Shown here one piece after another: positions 43,386 through 52,726 of a stretch of 64,000 nt of DNA. The stretch lies in NCBI RefSeq assembly GCF_000384155.1, contig NZ_KB913031.1:372001-436000 (forward strand), written 5' to 3'. A program made the position numbers and the translations under genes. Position 1 is the stretch's first letter, and the number at the start of each line of letters is the position of its first letter. This DNA is from Methylophilus sp. 42. Its GTDB lineage: Bacteria > Pseudomonadota > Gammaproteobacteria > Burkholderiales > Methylophilaceae. Under the pieces are notes generated by a model. It worked only from the letters and a program-made list of their open reading frames with translations, was not told the DNA's origin and ran no database searches.

Positions 43386-46300
43386 ATGCCGCAACTGCCC
43401 ATCTCCGCCACTGAACAATGGTTACGTGACGCGCTTTCCAAGCGCATCCTGATTCTGGATGGCGCAATGGGCACCATGATTCAGCAATACAAGCTGACCG
43501 AGGCTGATTATCGCGGGGCGCGTTTCAAAGACTTTCAAGGGCCGCCAGGCGAGCGCGAGTTGTTCGTCAAAGGCAACAACGAGCTGCTGACGCTGACACA
43601 GCCACAGGTCATCCAAGAAATCCACGAAAAATACCTGGCGGCTGGGGCCGATATCATCGAAACCAACACCTTTGGTGCCACCAGCGTCGCGCAAGACGAT
43701 TACCATATGGCGCATCTGGTGTACGAGATGAACGTTGAATCCGCCAAGTTAGCCAAAGCTGCCTGCGTCAAATACAGCACACCGGACAAACCGCGTTTCG
43801 TGGCGGGCGCATTAGGCCCCACGCCGAAAACGGCGTCTATTTCACCGGATGTGAATGACCCTGCCGCACGTAATGTCAGTTTTGACCAGCTGGTAACTTC
43901 TTACCTGGAGCAAATCCGCGGCCTGGTCGACGGTGGCGCCGATATCCTGATGGTGGAAACCATTTTCGATACGCTCAACTGTAAAGCGGCGTTGTTTGCG
44001 ATTGAGACCTTTTTTGACGAGCAGGGCAAAACCTGGCCGATCATGATTTCCGGTACGGTGACCGATGCTTCTGGCCGTATCCTGTCTGGCCAGACCGTGA
44101 CCGCCTTCTGGCACTCGGTACGTCATGTGAAACCGCTGACTGTCGGTTTGAACTGTGCTCTCGGTGCGACACTGATGCGTCCTTATGCTGAAGAACTGAG
44201 CAAAGTGGCCGATACCTTTGTTTGTATCTACCCCAACGCCGGTTTGCCTAACCCGATGTCTGATACCGGCTTTGATGAAACGCCTGATGTGACTTCCAGC
44301 CTGGTCAAAGAGTTTGCAGACAGCGGTTTTATCAATATTGCCGGGGGCTGTTGCGGCACCACGCCAGACCATATCAACGCGATTTACAACGCGATTAAAG
44401 TCTTGCCGCCGCGTCAGGTGCCTACTCTGCCGATCACGACCAAACTGTCTGGTTTAGAGCCATTTATCATTGATGAAAGCTCGCTATACGTCAACGTCGG
44501 CGAGCGGACCAACGTCACCGGGTCCAAAGCGTTTGCGCGCATGATCATCAACGAGCAATACGAAGAAGCGCTGAGCGTGGCACGCCAGCAGGTAGAAAAC
44601 GGCGCGCAAGTGATCGACATCAACATGGACGAAGGCATGCTGGATGCGGTCAAGGCCATGACACACTTCCTCAATCTGGTCGCCTCTGAGCCTGACATTG
44701 CGCGCGTGCCTATCATGATCGACTCCTCCAAATGGGCGGTGATTGAGGCGGGTCTCAAATGTGTGCAGGGCAAGGCCATCGTTAACTCAATTTCGATGAA
44801 AGAAGGCGAAACTGAGTTTTTGCGCCAGGCCAAATTGTGCCAGCGCTATGGCGCCGCGGTAGTGGTGATGGCGTTTGATGAAACCGGTCAGGCCGATACT
44901 TATGCGCGTAAAACTGAGATTTGCAAACGTGCTTACGACTTGCTGGTGGGCACTGGTTTTCCGCCCGAAGACATTATCTTCGACCCGAATATCTTTGCTG
45001 TGGCGACGGGCATTGAAGAGCATAACAACTACGCAGTAGACTTTATCGAAGCCACGCGCTGGATCAAGCAGAATTTACCTTACGCCCGTATTTCCGGCGG
45101 TGTGTCCAACGTCAGCTTTAGCTTCCGAGGTAACGAACCCGCGCGTGAAGCCATCCATACCGTGTTCCTTTACCACGCCATCCAGGCGGGCATGACCATG
45201 GGTATCGTCAATGCTGGCATGGTCGGCGTCTATGACGATATTCCGGCCGAGTTGCGTGAGCGCGTCGAAGACGTGGTGCTCAACCGTGTGGTCGATCCGG
45301 ATAATCCACTGGCCGCAACCGAGCGTATGATCGAAATCGCCGGTACTTTGGTGGCTGGTGGCAAAAAACAGGAAGCCACATTGGCCTGGCGTGGCACGCC
45401 AGAGCAACCGGTGCCAGCCAGCAAGCGCCTGGAATATGCGCTGGTGCATGGTATCACCGACTTTATCGTCGCCGACACTGAAGAAGTGCGCCAGGACATT
45501 ATGAATAAGGGTGGTCGCCCCATTCACGTCATTGAAGGTCCGCTCATGGATGGCATGAATGTGGTCGGTGACTTGTTCGGACAGGGCAAAATGTTTTTGC
45601 CGCAAGTCGTGAAGTCGGCCCGTGTGATGAAGTCCGCCGTGGCGCATTTGATTCCGTTTATCGAGGAAGAAAAAGCCGCTGAAGAGCGCCGTACTGGTTT
45701 GGTTGCCAAACCTAAAGGCAAGGTGGTGATTGCTACCGTTAAAGGCGATGTGCACGATATCGGCAAAAACATCGTCTCCGTCGTGTTGCAGTGCAACAAC
45801 TTCGAAGTGGTGAATATGGGCGTGATGGTGCCCGCCGCTGAAATCCTGGCCATGGCTAAAGCCGAAAATGCCGATATCATTGGCTTGAGCGGCCTGATTA
45901 CACCGTCACTGGAAGAAATGGCCTATATCGCCAAAGAAATGCAGCGCGACCCGCATTTTGTCGAAAACCAGACGCCGTTACTGATTGGCGGCGCAACGAC
46001 TTCGCGCGCGCATACCGCAGTGAAAATTGCGCCTAATTATGAAGGCCCGGTGATTTATGTGCCGGATGCGTCACGTTCAGTCAGTGTCATGCAAAATCTG
46101 CTGACGCCGGAAACGCGTGGTGCCTATTTGGCCGAGATCCAGGCCGATTACGAAAAAGCGCGCCACCAGCATGCCAATAAAAAAGGCGTGCCGATGTTAA
46201 GCCTGGCCGATGCACGCGCCAATGCGGCCAAAGTCGAATTTACAGGCGACAAGGCGCCGGTGAAGCCCAAATTTATCGGCCGCCGCGTATTCAAAAATAT

Positions 46301-47192
46301 CGACCTGGCACTGATCGCACAATATATCGACTGGGGCCCGTTCTTCCAGACCTGGGATCTGGCCGGTTTTTACCCGGCCATTTTGAAAGACGAGATTGTC
46401 GGCGAAGCGGCGACCAAGGTATTTGCTGAGGCGCAGGTCATGCTGAAGCGCATCATCGATGGCCGTTGGTTAAGTGCTAATGGTGTAATCGCTTTGTACC
46501 CTGCCAATCAGGTCAACAGTGATGATATTGAAATTTATACCGACGAATCCCGCAGCCAGGTTGCGCTGACCTGGTACGGCATGCGCCAGCAAACACAAAA
46601 ACCAGTCATCGACGGCGTAGCCCGTCCCAACCAGTGCCTGGCGGATTTTATCGCGCCTAAAGGGCCATCAAGAAATGAAACTATAGACGATTACATCGGC
46701 CTGTTCGCCGTGACAGCGGGTCTGGGCATGGAAAAGCGTCTGGCGGACTTTGAAAAGAATCATGATGACTACAACGCCATTATGTTCAAATCGCTGGCCG
46801 ACCGCTTGGCCGAAGCCTTTGCCGAATACATGCACGAACGTGTGCGGCAAGACCTGTGGGGATATGCCGCAAGTGAAGCCTTAGATAAAGAAGCACTGAT
46901 TAAAGAACAATATCAAGGCATCCGCCCGGCGCCTGGCTACCCGGCCTGCCCGGATCACACGGTCAAGGAAGATATGTTCAAGGTACTGCAAGCGACTGAA
47001 ATCGACATGTTGCTGACCGACAGTTACGCCATGCTACCAGCCGCCGCGGTGAGTGGTTTTTATTTCGCGCATCCTGAATCCAGGTATTTCAGTGTGGATA
47101 AAATAGGCAATGATCAGCTGGAGGATATGGCGAAACGGCGCAATGTGGATAAGGATTGGCTGGAGCGGTGGTTAGCGCCTAACCTTGGGTAA
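43386..47192 (+). CDS. metH: Cobalamin-dependent methionine synthase
   Basis: A 1268-aa full-length MetH. In order: homocysteine methyltransferase domain with zinc ligands including C322/C323 ('[10 protein letters not shown]'); the pterin-binding domain ('[18 protein letters not shown]'); the cap and B12 domain with the cobalt-ligand H790 in DVHDIGKNI; and the SAM-binding reactivation domain ('[13 protein letters not shown]'). It moves a methyl group from methyltetrahydrofolate to homocysteine and needs vitamin B12. ATG 43386 is used; an in-frame TTG lies at 43377. No B12 or SAM riboswitch is visible in the 82-bp upstream gap. Confidence 0.97.
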   Translation: MPQLPISATEQWLRDALSKRILILDGAMGTMIQQYKLTEADYRGARFKDFQGPPGERELFVKGNNELLTLTQPQVIQEIHEKYLAAGADIIETNTFGATSVAQDDYHMAHLVYEMNVESAKLAKAACVKYSTPDKPRFVAGALGPTPKTASISPDVNDPAARNVSFDQLVTSYLEQIRGLVDGGADILMVETIFDTLNCKAALFAIETFFDEQGKTWPIMISGTVTDASGRILSGQTVTAFWHSVRHVKPLTVGLNCALGATLMRPYAEELSKVADTFVCIYPNAGLPNPMSDTGFDETPDVTSSLVKEFADSGFINIAGGCCGTTPDHINAIYNAIKVLPPRQVPTLPITTKLSGLEPFIIDESSLYVNVGERTNVTGSKAFARMIINEQYEEALSVARQQVENGAQVIDINMDEGMLDAVKAMTHFLNLVASEPDIARVPIMIDSSKWAVIEAGLKCVQGKAIVNSISMKEGETEFLRQAKLCQRYGAAVVVMAFDETGQADTYARKTEICKRAYDLLVGTGFPPEDIIFDPNIFAVATGIEEHNNYAVDFIEATRWIKQNLPYARISGGVSNVSFSFRGNEPAREAIHTVFLYHAIQAGMTMGIVNAGMVGVYDDIPAELRERVEDVVLNRVVDPDNPLAATERMIEIAGTLVAGGKKQEATLAWRGTPEQPVPASKRLEYALVHGITDFIVADTEEVRQDIMNKGGRPIHVIEGPLMDGMNVVGDLFGQGKMFLPQVVKSARVMKSAVAHLIPFIEEEKAAEERRTGLVAKPKGKVVIATVKGDVHDIGKNIVSVVLQCNNFEVVNMGVMVPAAEILAMAKAENADIIGLSGLITPSLEEMAYIAKEMQRDPHFVENQTPLLIGGATTSRAHTAVKIAPNYEGPVIYVPDASRSVSVMQNLLTPETRGAYLAEIQADYEKARHQHANKKGVPMLSLADARANAAKVEFTGDKAPVKPKFIGRRVFKNIDLALIAQYIDWGPFFQTWDLAGFYPAILKDEIVGEAATKVFAEAQVMLKRIIDGRWLSANGVIALYPANQVNSDDIEIYTDESRSQVALTWYGMRQQTQKPVIDGVARPNQCLADFIAPKGPSRNETIDDYIGLFAVTAGLGMEKRLADFEKNHDDYNAIMFKSLADRLAEAFAEYMHERVRQDLWGYAASEALDKEALIKEQYQGIRPAPGYPACPDHTVKEDMFKVLQATEIDMLLTDSYAMLPAAAVSGFYFAHPESRYFSVDKIGNDQLEDMAKRRNVDKDWLERWLAPNLG

Positions 47193-47216
47193 TGGGTTTG
47201 TGGGTTGAGCGAGAAG

Positions 47217-47242
47217 GGCGTACTGAGAGGTACGCCTTTTTT
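47217..47242 (+). terminator. Rho-independent terminator of metH
   Basis: The stem GGCGTAC/GTACGCC with a 6-nt loop is followed by TTTTTTG. It begins 25 bp after the metH stop. Confidence 0.9.
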
Positions 47243-47299
47243 GTTTTTTGATGCGCGGGAAAGGTAATTTTTCGGTTTGTGTGTTTATGTGGCGTTTTG

Positions 47300-47525
47300 T
47301 TTCGCCTTTTCGGCGAGTTACTTTTCTTTGCTTGCACAAAGAATAAGTAACCAAAAGAAAGTGCACCCTAGCTTCCGCTTGTTTCCTGCGTTGCTCGCCA
47401 AAATAAGCGGTCACGAAACTCAACCTGGTAGCTCACATACAACGTGAGCTACTGCGGGATTCGGACAGTCGCTCCCTTTCTCCTTATTTTGCCTGTGCTA
47501 CTCGGCGCGGCAGATAGGGGCCCGA
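47300..47525 (-). repeat. Structured intergenic element, copy C
   Basis: Same orientation as copy A. It shows TTCGCC/GGCGA at the outer end (47301-47316), a 14-bp stem GTTACTTTTCTTTG/CAAAGAA-T-AAGTAAC with loop CTTGCA and one bulge (47317-47351), and a perfect 9-bp stem GTAGCTCAC/GTGAGCTAC (47428-47452). The inner end is again CTCGGCGCGGCAGATAGGGG. The stem at 47428 has a quite different sequence from the matching stem in A but pairs perfectly. Confidence 0.8.
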
Positions 47526-47685
47526 TTAAACCCCGCCACGATGAGGCGTTTGTTAGGCATATTACGTGGAGGGCGCTGGGCTGTTGTTGCTAGACTTAAC
47601 AACGTATTGTTTTTGTTTTTTTGCGCTGGTTGAGCGGCATGTGATGTAAAAAGATTCACGTAAGTTAAGGGCGTGTGGTTTTATG

Positions 47686-47911
47686 GGTCCCTATCTGCCG
47701 CGCCGAGTAGCGCAGGCAGCGTGGGAGTCTTCGGCCAGCGGCTGTTCGAGTTCCGCGGTGGCTTGCGGAGTTTGCAAGCCGCTAGGGCGAGTTTCGTTGG
47801 CCGCCCATGCTGATGAGCAACGCAGGAAACAGGCGGAAGCTAGGGTGTCTTGTTCTTTGCCTTCTTTCTTATGGACAAGCATAAGAAAGAATGGTCGCCG
47901 AAAGGGCGAAA
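47686..47911 (+). repeat. Structured intergenic element, copy D
   Basis: Inverted relative to C and 160 bp from it. It contains GGCTTGC/GCAAGCC (47761-47781), the perfect 12-bp stem TTCTTTCTTATG/CATAAGAAAGAA with loop GACAAG (47862-47891), and TCGCC/GGCGA at the outer end. C and D together repeat the head-to-head arrangement of A and B. The rest of 47243-47968 shows no gene. Confidence 0.8.
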
Positions 47912-47968
47912 TAAATCGCCACAATAACGAATGTGTATTGAAGTGCTCATCGATACTTCGCTAAAGAA

Positions 47969-49234
47969 TTACTTTTTTAATAGCGGCTCAATTGCTACCA
48001 TCAGCCTCTGTGTCGTCCCTCTATGCTGCAACGTAAACCCCTTCGCCGCTTGCGCCATTGTCGTCACTTTCATCTTATCCGCCGCCAGCGTGGCAATCAT
48101 GTCATGCAGCTCAGCCACATCACTTAACTGCACAGCCGAATCTGCTAGCACAGCCGCTTGCGTCACCTGCGCAAAATTAAACATATTCGGCCCCAATATC
48201 GTTGGTACACCCATGGCCGCTGCTTCAATCAGGTTCTGCCCACCCAATGGCTGCAAGCTGCCACCCATCACCGCGAAATCACTCGCTGCGTAATAGGTAT
48301 ACATTTCACCCATACTATTGCCCAGCACCACCTGTACATCGCCATTCAAGGGCTGCACCAGCTCCGTACGCAATACATAGCGCAGGCCGCGTGCCTTGAG
48401 CAGCGATTCGACTTCAGCAAAGCGTTGCGGGTGGCGTGGCACTAACAGCGTGAGCACGTCCGTGCCTTGCACGGCATCGAGGATTAATGACTCTTCACCC
48501 TCACGCGTACTGGCAGCCATGAAGACTGTGCGATCTTTACCCAATAGCTGGCGTAATGCTGCACCTTTGGCCGCGCTGTCTTCTGGCGGCGTGACGTCAA
48601 ATTTTAAATTGCCACAGATGACCGGATGTTTTGCACCCAGCGTTTGCAGGCGTTCGGCATCGGCGGCGGTTTGTGCGGCGACCAGTGATAGTTGTTGCAG
48701 GCCACGGCGCGTCAGGCTGCCGAGTCTTGCGTAGCCAGCGGCCGATTTGGGTGAGAGGCGCGCACTCAGTAGCGCCATGGGAATATTCAAACGCGTGGCC
48801 TGGTCGATGGCATGGAACCATAGTTCGGTTTCCATTAATAGGCCTAATGAAGGCTTGAAGTATGTCAGGAAGCGTTTGGTCGCGCCTGGTGTGTCGACGG
48901 TCAAGTAAGCTTGCAATACGCGGCCACTGGCGATCTCCTGATCAAATAACTGGCGACCAGTCTCACGGCCGGTGGGGGTGCCGTGGGTCATGAGTAATTG
49001 GTGTTGCGGGTAATGTGCCAGCAGCGCATGAATCAGCGGCTGTGTCGCACGTGTTTCACCTACCGAAACACAATGCACCCAAATCAGCGGTGCGTTGACG
49101 GTTTGCGTGTAAAAGCCATAGCGTTCGCCCACATGCTGGCGGTATTCGGGTTGCTTGAGGCCACGCCAGAATAGCTTGAGCGGCAGCAGGGTGGCTACCG
49201 CGAACATGAGCAGGGTATAGACGAATCTTGGCAT
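47969..49234 (-). CDS. waaA: 3-deoxy-D-manno-octulosonic acid (Kdo) transferase
   Basis: A 421-aa membrane-anchored GT30-type glycosyltransferase that adds Kdo to lipid A. The N-terminal segment (about 1-18) is hydrophobic, followed by 'IWVHCVSVGETRATQPLIHAL', the catalytic Glu in 'LLMETELWFHAI', and the donor-site 'GGSLQPLGGQNLIEAAAMGVPTI' split over the C-terminal domain. ATG 49234 gives the family N-terminus; an upstream in-frame start at 49282 is unlikely. It is divergent from nrdJa. Confidence 0.94.
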   Translation of the reverse strand: MPRFVYTLLMFAVATLLPLKLFWRGLKQPEYRQHVGERYGFYTQTVNAPLIWVHCVSVGETRATQPLIHALLAHYPQHQLLMTHGTPTGRETGRQLFDQEIASGRVLQAYLTVDTPGATKRFLTYFKPSLGLLMETELWFHAIDQATRLNIPMALLSARLSPKSAAGYARLGSLTRRGLQQLSLVAAQTAADAERLQTLGAKHPVICGNLKFDVTPPEDSAAKGAALRQLLGKDRTVFMAASTREGEESLILDAVQGTDVLTLLVPRHPQRFAEVESLLKARGLRYVLRTELVQPLNGDVQVVLGNSMGEMYTYYAASDFAVMGGSLQPLGGQNLIEAAAMGVPTILGPNMFNFAQVTQAAVLADSAVQLSDVAELHDMIATLAADKMKVTTMAQAAKGFTLQHRGTTQRLMVAIEPLLKK

Positions 49235-49609
49235 GGCGTTATTCTCGCATATTTGCGCTGACATCTCGCCTGCACGCACCAATCAAATGCATGCAAAACA
49301 GGAGAGTGATGACTCACCTATGCCTGAGGCCTTGTGGTTAAAGTGATTGCAAGAATGCAAGCAATACGCACCAAAAAAAGGCGTAAAAAATCGATTGACG
49401 TCAACAAAGTATAGGCATAAATTACTGCCAGCAACACAAGATGTTGTGTTTGGTTGAAGCCGCATCTCAATCCATAGCGTGCGGCAATATAAGCGTGCAA
49501 ACGCTTGTTTCAAGCCAATCTTCGTGCCAACGCGTTGTCAGCCGCAGGGGTTTTTCCGGTTCACAGCGCGTTATCAATTAATAAGAATCGCCAAAGGTGG
49601 GAGAGCTCG
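49235..49609. promoter_or_regulatory. Divergent waaA-nrdJa intergenic region with an NrdR box
   Basis: This 375-bp region carries no gene. At 49434-49449 it has ACACAAGATGTTGTGT, a near-perfect palindrome close to the NrdR operator consensus. NrdR represses ribonucleotide reductase genes and normally uses two boxes about 31 bp apart; I see only weak matches at that spacing on either side. No cobalamin riboswitch motif was recognised. Confidence 0.55.
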
Positions 49610-51775
49610 ATGCTGAAAGCAGTTGAACAAAAGAAAGTCCATTCAGAAGAGGTCGCGGCCGAGATTCCGGTGCAGCCTGTCTCACTTGATATCTGGGATA
49701 AAAAATACCGCCTGAAAACCAAATCTGGCGAGCATGTAGACCTGGATATGGACGATTCTTACAGCCGCGTGGCGCGTGCACTGGCTGACGTCGAGACCAC
49801 CGAAGAGAAAAAAACCGAATGGCATGAAAGGTTTCTGTGGGCGTTGCGCCGTGGCGCGATTCCGGCCGGCCGTATTACCTCCAACGCCGGTGCGCAAGAG
49901 CATAAACCAGCCACTTCTACCATTAACTGCACCGTGTCTGGCGTGGTAGAAGACAGCATGGACAATATTCTGGCCAAGGTACACGAAGCTGGACTTACTT
50001 TAAAAGCGGGTTGCGGCATTGGTTACGAGTTTTCAACGCTGCGTCCAAAAGGCGCATTTGTCGCCGGTGCCGGTGCCTACACTTCCGGCCCACTGTCGTT
50101 TATGGATATCTACGACAAAATGTGTTTCACCGTGTCTTCAGCCGGTGGCCGTCGTGGCGCGCAAATGGCGACGTTTGATATCAGCCATCCGGACGTGACT
50201 GACTTTATCAAAGCCAAACGTGAAAATGGCCGTTTGCGCCAGTTCAACTTAAGCTGCCTGATTACCAAAGAGTTTATGGAAGCCGTCAAAGCCGATGATG
50301 AATGGCGTTTGGCCTTCCCGGTCACCGAGAAAGAAGCCATTATTGATGGCCTCAACGTCAACGATGAGTCGCAAGTCGTGTGGCGTGACTGGCCGATCAA
50401 AGGCAAATACCTGACCAAAACCGAAGGCCCTGAGGCCGGTAAAGTCGCTTGCCGCATTTACAAAACCATCAAGGCGCGCCGTCTGTGGGATGTCATCATG
50501 TCTTCCACCTACGACTTTGCTGAGCCAGGCTTTATCCTCATCGATCGCGTCAACGAGATGAACAACAACTGGTTCTGCGAAAACATCCGCGCCACCAACC
50601 CTTGTGGCGAGCAACCATTGCCACCTTACGGCGCCTGCCTGTTGGGTTCCGTCAACCTGACCAAATTTGTGCGCAAGCCATTTACTGACGACGCACATTT
50701 TGACTGGGACGAATACCGCGAAGTGGTTGGCGTATTTACCCGTATGCTGGACAACGTGGTGGAAATCAATGGTTTGCCTTTAGAGCAGCAGCGCCAGGAA
50801 ATCGCCCGCAAACGCCGTCATGGCATGGGCTACCTCGGCCTGGGTTCCACACTGACCATGTTGAAAATGAAATATGGTGAAGAAGACTCAGTGAAATTCA
50901 CTGAAGAAGTCACCCGCATCATGGCCGAAGTGGGTTGGGAAGTCGGCGTGCAACTGGCTGAAGAAAAAGGTCCGGCACCGATTATGGACGAGAAATTTGA
51001 AGTCACCGCCGACATGCTGCGCGTACGCCCGGAAATGGCCGCTGATGGCATCAAGGTTGGCCAGAAACTGGCTGGTAAAGTGTTGCTGGGTAAATACAGC
51101 CGCTATATGCAGCAATTCCCCGAAGGTCTGCGTAACCAGATAGCGACCAAGGGTGTACGCTTCACGCATCACAGCTCCATCGCGCCAACCGGTACGATTT
51201 CCCTGTCACTGGCCAATAACGCCAGCAACGGCATCGAGCCTAGCTTTGCCCACCACTATGCCCGTAACGTCATCCGTGAGGGCAAAAAGTCCAAAGAGAA
51301 AGTTGATGTATTCAGCTACGAGCTGCTGGCGTACCGTGAACTGGTGAATGCGAACGCCATGCCATTCAGCGACAAGCCAGAAGAGCAATTGCCGGATTAC
51401 TTCCTGGATTCATCCACCATCATGGCAAAAGCGCACGTCGATATTCAGGCCGCCGCACAAAAATGGATTGATAGCTCTATCTCTAAAACTATTAACGTGC
51501 CGACCGATTACGACTTTGAGGATTTCAAAAACATTTACCTCTACGCGTATGACAAAGGCCTCAAAGGTTGCACCACCTTCCGTTTCAACCCTGAAGCGTT
51601 CCAGGGCGTATTGGTGACCGAGAAAGACCTCGAAAGCACCACTTACAAATTCACGCTGGAAGATGGCACCGAGATCGAAGCAAAAGGTAATGAAGAGATT
51701 GAGTACGACGGAGAAATCCATACGGCGGCCAACCTCTTTGATGCTTTCAAGGAAGGCTACTACGGAAAATTTTAG
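49610..51775 (+). CDS. nrdJ: Adenosylcobalamin-dependent ribonucleotide reductase, large catalytic part (NrdJa)
   Basis: A 721-aa class II ribonucleotide reductase catalytic subunit. It reduces ribonucleotides to deoxyribonucleotides using B12. The active-site triad motif is NPCGEQ (C332 and E334), with 'STINCTVSG' providing the first redox cysteine, 'LKAGCGIGYEFSTLRP' and 'APTGTISLSLANNASNGIEP' as further RNR signatures. It lacks the C-terminal cysteine pair, which is carried by the next gene. I start at ATG 49610 behind GGGAGAG, rather than at an in-frame start at 49505. Confidence 0.93.
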   Translation: MLKAVEQKKVHSEEVAAEIPVQPVSLDIWDKKYRLKTKSGEHVDLDMDDSYSRVARALADVETTEEKKTEWHERFLWALRRGAIPAGRITSNAGAQEHKPATSTINCTVSGVVEDSMDNILAKVHEAGLTLKAGCGIGYEFSTLRPKGAFVAGAGAYTSGPLSFMDIYDKMCFTVSSAGGRRGAQMATFDISHPDVTDFIKAKRENGRLRQFNLSCLITKEFMEAVKADDEWRLAFPVTEKEAIIDGLNVNDESQVVWRDWPIKGKYLTKTEGPEAGKVACRIYKTIKARRLWDVIMSSTYDFAEPGFILIDRVNEMNNNWFCENIRATNPCGEQPLPPYGACLLGSVNLTKFVRKPFTDDAHFDWDEYREVVGVFTRMLDNVVEINGLPLEQQRQEIARKRRHGMGYLGLGSTLTMLKMKYGEEDSVKFTEEVTRIMAEVGWEVGVQLAEEKGPAPIMDEKFEVTADMLRVRPEMAADGIKVGQKLAGKVLLGKYSRYMQQFPEGLRNQIATKGVRFTHHSSIAPTGTISLSLANNASNGIEPSFAHHYARNVIREGKKSKEKVDVFSYELLAYRELVNANAMPFSDKPEEQLPDYFLDSSTIMAKAHVDIQAAAQKWIDSSISKTINVPTDYDFEDFKNIYLYAYDKGLKGCTTFRFNPEAFQGVLVTEKDLESTTYKFTLEDGTEIEAKGNEEIEYDGEIHTAANLFDAFKEGYYGKF

Positions 51776-51782
51776 TGTTTGC

Positions 51783-51893
51783 CTGCTGCGCTCGCCATTG
51801 CGGCGTTAAAAAGCAGTTTTAAATCCTCATGTACTATTTATACACTCCGGTTTAAAACCGCTTTTCGCCTGGCACTGGCTTCGCTCGCAACGG
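51783..51893. repeat. Imperfect 110-bp palindromic element between nrdJa and nrdJb
   Basis: Two arms of about 50 bp pair around a centre near 51837. The left arm has GCGCTCGCCATTGCGGCG and GCAGTTTTAAA (51813-51823). The right arm has TTTAAAACCGC (51851-51861) and ends CACTGGCTTCGCTCGC. It sits inside a 190-bp gap between two genes whose products must work together. Confidence 0.7.
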
Positions 51894-51965
51894 CAACCAT
51901 CTAAAATTTGAGAATGTTAAAAGATTGAATTTATTGAAAAATTAAGCTCCAATAGGGAGAACAAC

Positions 51966-52658
51966 ATGGCAATCAAAATCGACAAAAAAATCACCGCCTA
52001 CAAACTGGTGACCGATGAAGACAAAAAAGCAGCCGAGGCCGCTTCAGCGCCTGTCGCAAACATCATTCAAATGGGTGAACCATTGAGCCGCCCGGATATG
52101 CTCGTGGGTAACACCTACAAAATCAAAACGCCGGTGACCGAGCACGCGCTCTACATCACCATCAACGACGTCATCATGTACGAAGGCACGCCACAAGAGC
52201 ACCGCCGTCCGTTCGAGATCTTCATTAACTCCAAAAACATGGAGCACTTCCAGTGGATAGTCGCGCTGACCCGCGTTATGTCCGCCGTATTCCGCAAAGG
52301 TGGCGATGTCACCTTCCTGGTAGAAGAACTGAAAAGCGTGTTTGAGCCTAGCGGCGGCTACTTCAAAAAAGGCGGCAAATTTGTGCCCAGCCTAGTTGCC
52401 GAGATTGGTGAAGTAGTAGAAAAACACCTGCAAGAAATCGGCATGCTGAAAAAGCCTGGGTTAGACGAACACCAGCAAAAACTGGTAGAAGAGAAAAAAG
52501 CGGAATACCTGGAAAAACACGCCAAGTCAGGTGAAGAGTCAAATGATGAAGGCTTCCCAAAAGGTGCGCAGCTTTGCAAAAAGTGTAATACCAAAGCAAG
52601 TATTTTGATGGATGGATGTATGACTTGCTTGAACTGCGGGGATAGTAAGTGCGGTTAA
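51966..52658 (+). CDS. nrdJ: Ribonucleotide reductase class II C-terminal subunit (NrdJb, TSCPD domain)
   Basis: A 230-aa protein of the TSCPD family. It has 'LYITINDVIMYEGTPQEHRR', 'FEIFINSKNMEHFQWIVALT' and 'GGDVTFLVEELKSVFEPSGG', then a Lys/Glu-rich linker and a cysteine tail 'CKKCNTKASILMDGCMTCLN' ending CGDSKCG. The tail probably carries the redox cysteines that re-reduce the active site of NrdJa, plus a zinc ribbon. Split NrdJa/NrdJb reductases are known in pseudomonads and some betaproteobacteria. A good GGGAGA site precedes ATG, and a strong terminator follows. Confidence 0.88.
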   Translation: MAIKIDKKITAYKLVTDEDKKAAEAASAPVANIIQMGEPLSRPDMLVGNTYKIKTPVTEHALYITINDVIMYEGTPQEHRRPFEIFINSKNMEHFQWIVALTRVMSAVFRKGGDVTFLVEELKSVFEPSGGYFKKGGKFVPSLVAEIGEVVEKHLQEIGMLKKPGLDEHQQKLVEEKKAEYLEKHAKSGEESNDEGFPKGAQLCKKCNTKASILMDGCMTCLNCGDSKCG

Positions 52659-52671
52659 ATAGGTGATAAAT

Positions 52672-52695
52672 AAAAGGGGCAAAAGCCCCTTTTTT
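52672..52695 (+). terminator. Rho-independent terminator after nrdJb
   Basis: AAAAGGGGC-AAAA-GCCCCTTTTTT: a 5-bp GC stem extended by A-T pairs, ending in a run of T. It separates the nrdJ operon from the accessory island. Confidence 0.9.
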
Positions 52696-52726
52696 AATGA
52701 TCTAACTTGAAACTGGGAGTTTCTGT

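Noticed and set aside
47172-47423. An 83-codon minus-strand frame after metH.
   Set aside because: It crosses the metH terminator and the hairpins of copy C.
40720-47911. The repeated hairpin elements as integron attC sites or a CRISPR array.
   Set aside because: No integrase, no Cas genes, no regular short repeat-spacer spacing and no attC core sites; the copies are paired and 6 kb apart.
49235-49609. A cobalamin riboswitch before the B12-dependent nrdJ.
   Set aside because: No B12-box-like core could be recognised; the only clear signal is the NrdR-type palindrome.
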